The notes beneath the pieces were generated by a model. The model searched no databases. It saw only the letters and a list, made by a program, of their open reading frames with translations, and was not told the origin of the DNA. From an uncultured Bacilli bacterium (GTDB lineage Bacteria; Bacillota_I; Bacilli_A; RF39; UBA660): a stretch of 12,238 bases of DNA. Shown here piece after piece: positions 7,277 through 12,238 of the stretch (position 1 is its first letter; every line of letters begins with the position of its first letter). Location: NCBI GenBank assembly GCA_905236935.1, contig CAJOQL010000087.1:1-12238 (forward strand), written 5' to 3'. Position numbers and translations under genes: made by a program.

Positions 7277-7594
7277 CTATACCTTTAATAAAGTTAACGC
7301 AATAAGTTCGTTTTTAACAACCTTTATGCTATCATCAAATAAAACTTTAGTATTACAGATAATACCTTTACCACTATTTCTTTTAGTTTCATTAATTATC
7401 GTCTTTAAAGCATCTTTCCCAACTTTATCAATTAAATTGATATTATCTAAATTAAATACTAAATACTTTATGCCTTTATCATTAATGAGACTTAAGAAAT
7501 ACTTAATTAGATTTTCGTAAGTGAATCTTGTTAATTCACCTTTTAATCTTGCAAACAAAACTCCTTTACGATATTCCATATTTATCTTTAACAT
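7277..7594 (-). CDS. spoIIAA: SpoIIAA-like STAS protein lacking the phosphoserine
   Basis: STAS-domain protein (105 aa), placed where the anti-anti-sigma factor SpoIIAA normally sits. The N-terminal ARLKGELTRFTYENL (15-29) matches the SpoIIAA strand and helix. NLDNINLIDKVG (48-59) is the segment that holds the switch serine in SpoIIAA, usually MDSSG. Here it reads IDKVG, so Lys57 and Val58 replace the two serines and the protein cannot be phosphorylated there. It has a strong AAGGAGGG site and is eight bases from the sigma factor gene, with no anti-sigma kinase gene (spoIIAB) between. It may be a constitutively active antagonist, a structural leftover, or a partner of another protein. The symbol is given for position and fold; function is uncertain. 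Confidence 0.8.
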   Translation of the reverse strand: MLKINMEYRKGVLFARLKGELTRFTYENLIKYFLSLINDKGIKYLVFNLDNINLIDKVGKDALKTIINETKRNSGKGIICNTKVLFDDSIKVVKNELIALTLLKV

Positions 7595-7636
7595 TTGCCC
7601 TCCTTCCCTTTTAATATAGGTTTCCTTTTAATCTTT

Positions 7637-9202
7637 TTAAACCTCTTCGACAAAAGATGATTTATTCTTTCGGAATAATGTAAAGAATTTTACACATATT
7701 AATAATATAAGAATATAAATTTTATAATTAATTTTGAGTTTATCTGTTTTTTCAATTTGTTTTGATGAATTACTTGCTAATAATTTTTTATAATCATTAA
7801 CACTATTTTCTATATTGGTGTTTAAGGATTCAATATTATCTGCTAGTACTTTTGTTTTTTCTATAGATTCTATAACATTAATAGGATAAAAATCCTTTTC
7901 AATAATAATTTCATTAGTATTTTCGAAAGTGCTTTCTTCATCACTTATATCATTAATTATATAATCAGAGTTTATTAAAAAATTATCTTCTTTATAAATG
8001 TCCTCTACTATATCAAATCCTTCCTTTTGATTATCTAAATTTATATTAGCTGCTGTTGCATTATTATATTGTTTATTAGTTTGATTTTTAAGTTCTTCAG
8101 TATTTTCTGGGGCATCATTTATTTTTTTAGGCAATAGTTTTATTTTTTTAAAAAACTTACAATTTTTAGTCTTAATAATTAATAATATTTCTTCTTCATT
8201 GATATTTTTAAATTCTAAATCAATTTTCTCTTTTGGTATTGAGGTAGAAATAATAATATCATTTATTTCATCTATACTATTAATTTCATCTTTAATTTCG
8301 ATAAAATCTCTTTCATAATAATCGTATATTTCTTTTTTATCATTATAATCATGTTTATAGTTTTCTAAAGGAATTTCAGTATAAATATTCAAATATTTTT
8401 TACCTAATTTATAATACTTATATAAGGTAACTGTTTTTTGATAATAATTTATGGAATTTAAACTATCATAAAAATTATTATTTACCCAGTACAAATTAGT
8501 TAAAAGCTTTTGAAAATCATCAGCAAAAATAAAATTAATAGTAAAGTTTTCTATTTTATTGTAGCGATAAAAAGTATTTAAATAATAAAGTTTTGGATTT
8601 ATAGAACTATAATAATTAGTGTCATAAATATCAAGCATAAATCTTATTTCATTTAGGTTATTTTCTTCAAATGTTAAATCAATACTTAACTTATCTAAAT
8701 TATACTTTTTGCCCAAATCTATTACTATATTACTTCTAGAATTTAACTTACTTATAAAATCATAGTTAGATTGATAAATTTTATGAGAAACTATCTCTTT
8801 ATTATAATAACATTTAATACTTTTTAATATTGCATCAGTAGTAAAAGACCTTAAAACAATATATCTTGCACTTTGATAATTTCTTATCTTTAAAGTACTA
8901 TATTCATAATCATTAGAATTAAATGGAACTTTAGCATATTTAGTTTTAGTTATAGTTTCTAATGGAGAAGAAATAGTTAAATAAGATGGTGCTTTATCTT
9001 TTTCATAATATCCATTATTAATTATAATCTCTTCATAATTGTTATAACCAATCTTTTTTTCTATTTTTTTAAGTTCATCTTTAACGTATTCTTCTTTATA
9101 TTCTGTATTATTTTCACTTATTAAAATATAATCTGTATAAAACGTTTCTGCATATATATTAAAAGGAATTAAACATATAATAGTTATAATAATATTTTTC
9201 AT
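7637..9202 (-). CDS. Exported membrane-anchored protein heading the spoIIA-like operon
   Basis: A 521-residue protein that I do not recognise. Residues 1-18 are a signal peptide, with likely cleavage after Ala18 (IYA/ET). Residues 491-510 are a single membrane helix followed by RKNK, so most of the protein would lie outside the membrane with a short cytoplasmic tail. Residues of about 110-195 (ARYIVLR, IVIDLGKKYNLDKLSI, IRFMLDIYD) resemble a discoidin/F5-8 type C galactose-binding-like beta sandwich. Residues 253-300 are tyrosine-rich (YKYYKLGKKY). Residues 360-490 are Asn/Glu-rich and probably unstructured or coiled. A perfect AGGAGGT site precedes the ATG. It is 42 bases upstream of the STAS gene and in the same direction, so it probably belongs to the sporulation operon. 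Confidence 0.85.
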   Translation of the reverse strand: MKNIIITIICLIPFNIYAETFYTDYILISENNTEYKEEYVKDELKKIEKKIGYNNYEEIIINNGYYEKDKAPSYLTISSPLETITKTKYAKVPFNSNDYEYSTLKIRNYQSARYIVLRSFTTDAILKSIKCYYNKEIVSHKIYQSNYDFISKLNSRSNIVIDLGKKYNLDKLSIDLTFEENNLNEIRFMLDIYDTNYYSSINPKLYYLNTFYRYNKIENFTINFIFADDFQKLLTNLYWVNNNFYDSLNSINYYQKTVTLYKYYKLGKKYLNIYTEIPLENYKHDYNDKKEIYDYYERDFIEIKDEINSIDEINDIIISTSIPKEKIDLEFKNINEEEILLIIKTKNCKFFKKIKLLPKKINDAPENTEELKNQTNKQYNNATAANINLDNQKEGFDIVEDIYKEDNFLINSDYIINDISDEESTFENTNEIIIEKDFYPINVIESIEKTKVLADNIESLNTNIENSVNDYKKLLASNSSKQIEKTDKLKINYKIYILILLICVKFFTLFRKNKSSFVEEV

Positions 9203-9642
9203 TTTTCACCTCCTACTATTTATATTAACGATTTAATATCTATTTCCTTTTTTATTTTTTTATTTTGTTTATAACTTTAATATTTTGTTAATAAGTAAGA
9301 ATTATTTGTGGAAAACCATTAAAATTTTCAAAATTTTATTATTTAAAAATGATAAATTTGAAATTTTTTCTAAAAAGCTTTTAAAAATTAACAAATTTAT
9401 ATTATTGAATGATTTGCATTATCAAAAAAATATACTACTTTTTCTTTTTTCAAGATGCTTTAAACCGATTTAAGACAAACCAATTTTTAAAATTTATTAA
9501 TATTTGATATTTCAAAATATTTTTTAACTATGATTAAAAATTAGAATTCAAACGCAATATTTTTTAAAAGCACTATAGTTTTAATTGATACTTACATCTT
9601 ACTAGTAATAGTTTTTTATTTATTAATTATTTTCTCACATAA
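9203..9642. other. AT-rich intergenic stretch without a supported gene
   Basis: About 440 bases between the sporulation operon and the terminator of the surface-protein gene. It is extremely AT-rich, with only short inverted repeats such as AATATTT...AAATATT near 9500-9525. A 62-codon plus-strand frame starts with TTG and has no ribosome-binding site. No RNA gene or repeat array is recognisable. It must hold the promoter of the minus-strand operon. Confidence 0.5.
9222..9250 (-). promoter_or_regulatory. Possible sigma-H-type promoter of sporulation operon
   Basis: On the minus strand AAAGGAAAT (9242-9250) fits the sigma-H -35 consensus RnAGGAwWW completely. An 11-base spacer leads to CGTTAATAT (9222-9230), which fits RnnGAATWW only in part (AATAT kept, G and R missing). 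B. subtilis spoIIA is sigma-H-dependent, which makes this plausible. In an AT-rich region chance matches are likely, and the leader would be very short. Confidence 0.25.
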
Positions 9643-9696
9643 AAAAGAAATCAATGTTTTTTCAAATATCTTTGATAATACTTTGATTTCTTTTAC
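9638..9696 (-). terminator. Terminator after surface protein gene
   Basis: Long hairpin: arms 9643-9654 and 9683-9694 pair over 12 bases (AAAAGAAATCAA with TTGATTTCTTTT), plus a nested TCAAA/TTTGA hairpin, so nearly the whole structure is paired. On the minus strand a run of six T follows. The poly-A side would also give T on the plus strand, so it may act in both directions. Confidence 0.75.
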
Positions 9697-9737
9697 TTGT
9701 CTTCTTTATTATAAATTTACATTTTAACTATTTATTA

Positions 9738-11462
9738 TTATATTTTCTTTAAATAAAACTTATTTTTACTTCCAAGATATCCAATTAAAGATAAACTTCC
9801 AATTATAGTTAATATTATAAACGTATCTTTTAATCCTGTTTTAGGATTTTGAGGAGGTTCAGTAGTTGATGGTGCTGTAACATCTATATCATAACTTTCA
9901 ATATATGTTTCTCCATTATAGTTTAAAGTTGCTGTTAATTTTGTTTTACCTACTGATAAAAATTTAACAATTACTGTAGCGTCTGATGTAAAACTATCAT
10001 ATTCTATTTTGGTTATTTTAGCAATATTTTCATCTTCTATTTTAAATTGTATATTTTCTTTTTCAGAACTTGGAATATCCAGCAATTTTATTCTAAATTC
10101 ATTTTCAGTATTTATTATCATAGGCAATTCTGGCACATTATGACTAAACATAATCCTATTATTTACGTTTATATTATAACTATCAGTATATGTTTCTCCA
10201 TTATAGTTTAAAGTTGCTATTAATTTGGTTTTACCAACTGATAAATATTTTAGAGTAATATTAATCCATGATGGATCATCATCATTTTCTATTTTGGTTA
10301 TTTTGGCAATATTTTCATCTTCTATTTTAAATTCTACATTATCTCTTTCAGAATTTGGAATATTTATCAATTTTATTCTATATTGTTCTTCTGTATTTAC
10401 AAGTAAACTATATTCTAATTCATTATACCAAAATTTAATTTGTAATTCATTATTTTTAACTTCAAAATTGTACGTAGATGTAATTAATTTTCCTTCGTAT
10501 ACTTCATATTTTGCAGTAATAGTTGCATTTCCTTCTCCAATTGCATTAACTAAACCATCATTATCTACATAAGCAATAGTTTCATCACTACTTGACCATA
10601 TTACATCATTTGTTACATCTTGACGAACTCGTGAGCCTCTAATAGGAACATCAGTAGCTATTAATTGAATTTTTTCTCCTACTTTAACACTTGATGGTAG
10701 GTCATTATAATCCCTTGCAGATAGTTCTAAATAATCGTTAAATTCTAAAACATCTAAATCATAACTATCAGTATATCTATTTCCGTCTAAATTTAAAGTT
10801 GCTGTTAATTTAGTTTTGCCAACTGATAAGTATTTAACAGTAACAATAATTGTTGATGAATTTTCATCATATTCTATTTTGGTTATTTTAGCAATATCTT
10901 CATTTTCTATTTTAAATCGAACATTTTCATTATATGACATTTCTAAGAATCTTAGTTCAAATTTATCTTCACTATTTAAAAGCATAGAAGGTCCTGGTTC
11001 TAGTATTTGCGGAACAATACCTATATTAGACCCAATTGAAACATCATTGGAATTTACTTTTATTTCAAAATTAGCCGTTTCATTATTGTACTTAGCAGTT
11101 ATAGTTGATGTTCCTACAGATAAACCTGTAACTTTTCCTGTATTATCAACTGTTGCAACTTCTGTATCACTACTTGTCCAAGTTACATTTTCTAAATCAG
11201 TTTCATCAACAAACGTTCCACATTCTATATCAGAATCAATAGGACATATATCATTTCTATGTATAATTATGGCATATAATTGTAATGTTTCATTTACTCT
11301 TATATTAGTAGCCTCCCCATATTTCATGTTTTCACCTATTGTATAATCATTTGAAGTAATTCCTAGTTCTGGCTCTGTATTTGCTAATGATTTTATATTA
11401 AATATAAAAAACGATATGATAAAAATAATAAATAAAGATATAATTTTATTTTTTATAAACAT
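9738..11462 (-). CDS. Cell-wall-anchored Ig-like repeat protein (NPKTG)
   Basis: Exported surface protein of 574 residues. A signal peptide covers about 1-28 (basic KNK, hydrophobic stretch, cleavage near SLA/NTE). Two BIG2-type bacterial Ig-like domains lie at about 41-136 and 246-335, with the typical VTWTSSDTEVATVD and GTSTITAKY patterns. Three copies of a related module (about 158-238, 352-433, 446-528) share FKIEDENIAKITKIE and SVGKTKLTATLN. The C-terminus has a proline/threonine-rich spacer, NPKTG (539-543), a hydrophobic segment and a basic end (KKI), which is a sortase sorting signal of the NPxTG type. Cys73 and Cys81 in the first domain could form a disulfide. Likely role is adhesion or surface display; the ligand is unknown. 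The AAGGAG site is about 13 bases from the ATG, which is long. No convincing promoter was found. Confidence 0.9.
   Translation of the reverse strand: MFIKNKIISLFIIFIISFFIFNIKSLANTEPELGITSNDYTIGENMKYGEATNIRVNETLQLYAIIIHRNDICPIDSDIECGTFVDETDLENVTWTSSDTEVATVDNTGKVTGLSVGTSTITAKYNNETANFEIKVNSNDVSIGSNIGIVPQILEPGPSMLLNSEDKFELRFLEMSYNENVRFKIENEDIAKITKIEYDENSSTIIVTVKYLSVGKTKLTATLNLDGNRYTDSYDLDVLEFNDYLELSARDYNDLPSSVKVGEKIQLIATDVPIRGSRVRQDVTNDVIWSSSDETIAYVDNDGLVNAIGEGNATITAKYEVYEGKLITSTYNFEVKNNELQIKFWYNELEYSLLVNTEEQYRIKLINIPNSERDNVEFKIEDENIAKITKIENDDDPSWINITLKYLSVGKTKLIATLNYNGETYTDSYNINVNNRIMFSHNVPELPMIINTENEFRIKLLDIPSSEKENIQFKIEDENIAKITKIEYDSFTSDATVIVKFLSVGKTKLTATLNYNGETYIESYDIDVTAPSTTEPPQNPKTGLKDTFIILTIIGSLSLIGYLGSKNKFYLKKI
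9879..10127 (-). repeat. Ig-like module, copy 3
   Basis: Third copy of the 80-residue module in the surface protein (residues about 446-528). It shares near-identical core sequence with copy 2, including a 32-base identical stretch (9902-9933 here, 10187-10218 in copy 2). Confidence 0.8.
10164..10409 (-). repeat. Ig-like module, copy 2
   Basis: Second copy of the module (residues about 352-433), directly followed by copy 3 without a BIG2 domain between them. It is closer to copy 3 than to copy 1, as expected from a recent duplication. Confidence 0.8.
10749..10991 (-). repeat. Ig-like module, copy 1
   Basis: First and most diverged copy of the module (residues about 158-238). It lies between the two BIG2 domains and shares the KITKIEYDE and SVGKTKLTATLN segments with the others. 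Confidence 0.75.
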
Positions 11463-11587
11463 TTCTGTAATTTTACTCCTTTCTATTCTATACTAAAATA
11501 AGATTAACATATATTAAGAGGAAAAACAATTATTCTTTAGATTTTATTAACATTTTCAAAATGACTAAAAATAGTAAATTCAAGTGC

Positions 11588-11616
11588 TAGACAAGCAAAA
11601 TAAATTGCGCTATAAT
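11588..11616 (+). promoter_or_regulatory. Sigma-A promoter of RNase J gene
   Basis: TAGACA (11588-11593, five of six to TTGACA) and a perfect TATAAT (11611-11616) are separated by 17 bases. Transcription would start near 11623, giving a leader of about 45 bases with the ribosome-binding site AAGGAGG at 11652-11658. Confidence 0.85.
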
Positions 11617-11667
11617 TAAGGAACTGAAAAAGAACTTTTTTTATTTTTATTAAGGAGGATTTTATTT

Positions 11668-12238
11668 ATGAATAATAATGAAAAAGTTACGCGTATTTTT
11701 GCTTTAGGTGGACTTGGTGAAGTTGGTAAAAATATGTATGTTATTGAGCACTCTGAGGAAATAATAATTATTGATGCTGGAGTAATGTTTCCCGAAAGCG
11801 AGCTTTTAGGAATTGATTATGTTATTCAAGATGTCAGTTTTTTAAAAGCCAATCAAGATAAAATAAAAGCTTTGGTTATTACCCATGGACATGAAGATCA
11901 TATTGGTGGAATTACATTTTTACTACAAAACGTTAAAATTCCAGAAATATATGCTTCAAAAATTGCTTGTGATTTAATTAATAAGAAATTTGATGATAGA
12001 GAAATTAAGTATTCTAATTTAAAAGAATATAATAAAGATACAGTGTTAAAATTTAAATATTTTGAAGTATCTTTTGTTACTACTACTCACTCTATTCCAG
12101 ATAGTTTTGCAATTATTATTAAAACTCCAAATGGAACAATTTTTGAAACTGGTGATTTTAAATTTGATTTAACACCAATTGGACCAATGGCAGATATTCA
12201 TAAAATGGCTAAACTTGGGATGGATGGAGTAAAACTAC
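11668..12238 (+). CDS. rnj: Ribonuclease J, 3' end outside window
   Basis: Metallo-beta-lactamase/beta-CASP ribonuclease that processes and degrades mRNA and rRNA in Firmicutes. The 190 residues seen are about one third of the usual 555. Hallmarks are FALGGLGEVGKN (11-22), IDAGVMFPE, the catalytic metal-binding motif HGHEDH (73-78), His141 in TTHSIPDS and Asp163 in TGDFKFD. The sequence follows B. subtilis RNase J1 closely along its whole length. J1 and J2 cannot be told apart securely from this part, although the intact HGHEDH motif shows a catalytically competent protein. The ATG has a strong AAGGAGG nine bases upstream, and the gene has its own promoter, diverging from the surface-protein gene. 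Confidence 0.97.
   Translation, partial: MNNNEKVTRIFALGGLGEVGKNMYVIEHSEEIIIIDAGVMFPESELLGIDYVIQDVSFLKANQDKIKALVITHGHEDHIGGITFLLQNVKIPEIYASKIACDLINKKFDDREIKYSNLKEYNKDTVLKFKYFEVSFVTTTHSIPDSFAIIIKTPNGTIFETGDFKFDLTPIGPMADIHKMAKLGMDGVKL

Noticed and set aside
9285..9473. Plus-strand frame of 62 codons in the AT-rich gap
   Set aside because: It begins with TTG, has no ribosome-binding site, and its composition is what random AT-rich sequence gives.
10225..11346. Plus-strand frames of 115 and 176 codons opposite the surface protein
   Set aside because: They mirror the repeats of the minus-strand gene and lack ribosome-binding sites; the minus-strand protein has clear domains and signals.
1..12238. 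CRISPR arrays, tRNA or rRNA genes, insertion sequences
   Set aside because: No regularly spaced direct repeats, no tRNA-like cloverleaf outside the T-box, and no transposase or terminal repeats were seen.

Overview
The window is very AT-rich (roughly a quarter G+C by eye) and looks like a low-GC Gram-positive bacterium of the Bacilli or Erysipelotrichia/RF39-like type. The signs are a T-box riboswitch, strong AGGAGG ribosome-binding sites, RNase J, a sortase-type surface protein and forespore sporulation genes. TGA is used as a stop codon (ends of the 121-aa membrane protein and of SpoVAD) and Trp is encoded by TGG, so the code is standard despite the Mollicutes-like composition. The genus cannot be named from this sequence alone.

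Layout: (1) 1-545, minus strand, 5' part of a short-chain dehydrogenase. (2) 681-4089, minus strand, a leucine-responsive unit: sigma-A promoter, T-box leader with a CUU (Leu) specifier and terminator/antiterminator, a small membrane protein, then leuS ending in a terminator. This LeuRS has a complete Nudix-hydrolase domain inserted in its CP1 editing domain. (3) 4102-4770, minus strand, a GNAT acetyltransferase. (4) 4864-9202, minus strand, a compact sporulation operon in the order 521-aa exported membrane-anchored protein, SpoIIAA-like STAS protein, sigma-F-like factor, SpoVAC, SpoVAD, SpoVAE. (5) 9203-9737, AT-rich gap with a strong terminator at its far end. (6) 9738-11462, minus strand, a cell-wall-anchored Ig-repeat protein with an NPKTG sorting motif. 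(7) 11668-12238, plus strand, 5' part of RNase J with a clear sigma-A promoter.

How the genes fit together: uncharged tRNA-Leu would relieve termination in the T-box and raise expression of the membrane protein and LeuRS. The sporulation block keeps the order of the spoIIA-spoVA region of spore formers, but the anti-sigma kinase gene spoIIAB is absent from its usual place and the SpoIIAA-like protein lacks the phosphorylatable serine. Forespore sigma control therefore appears rewired or partly lost. SpoVAC, SpoVAD and SpoVAE form the minimal set known in clostridia for dipicolinic acid transport.

The most unusual items are the LeuRS-Nudix fusion and the SpoIIAB-less sigma-F operon headed by an unrecognised exported protein.
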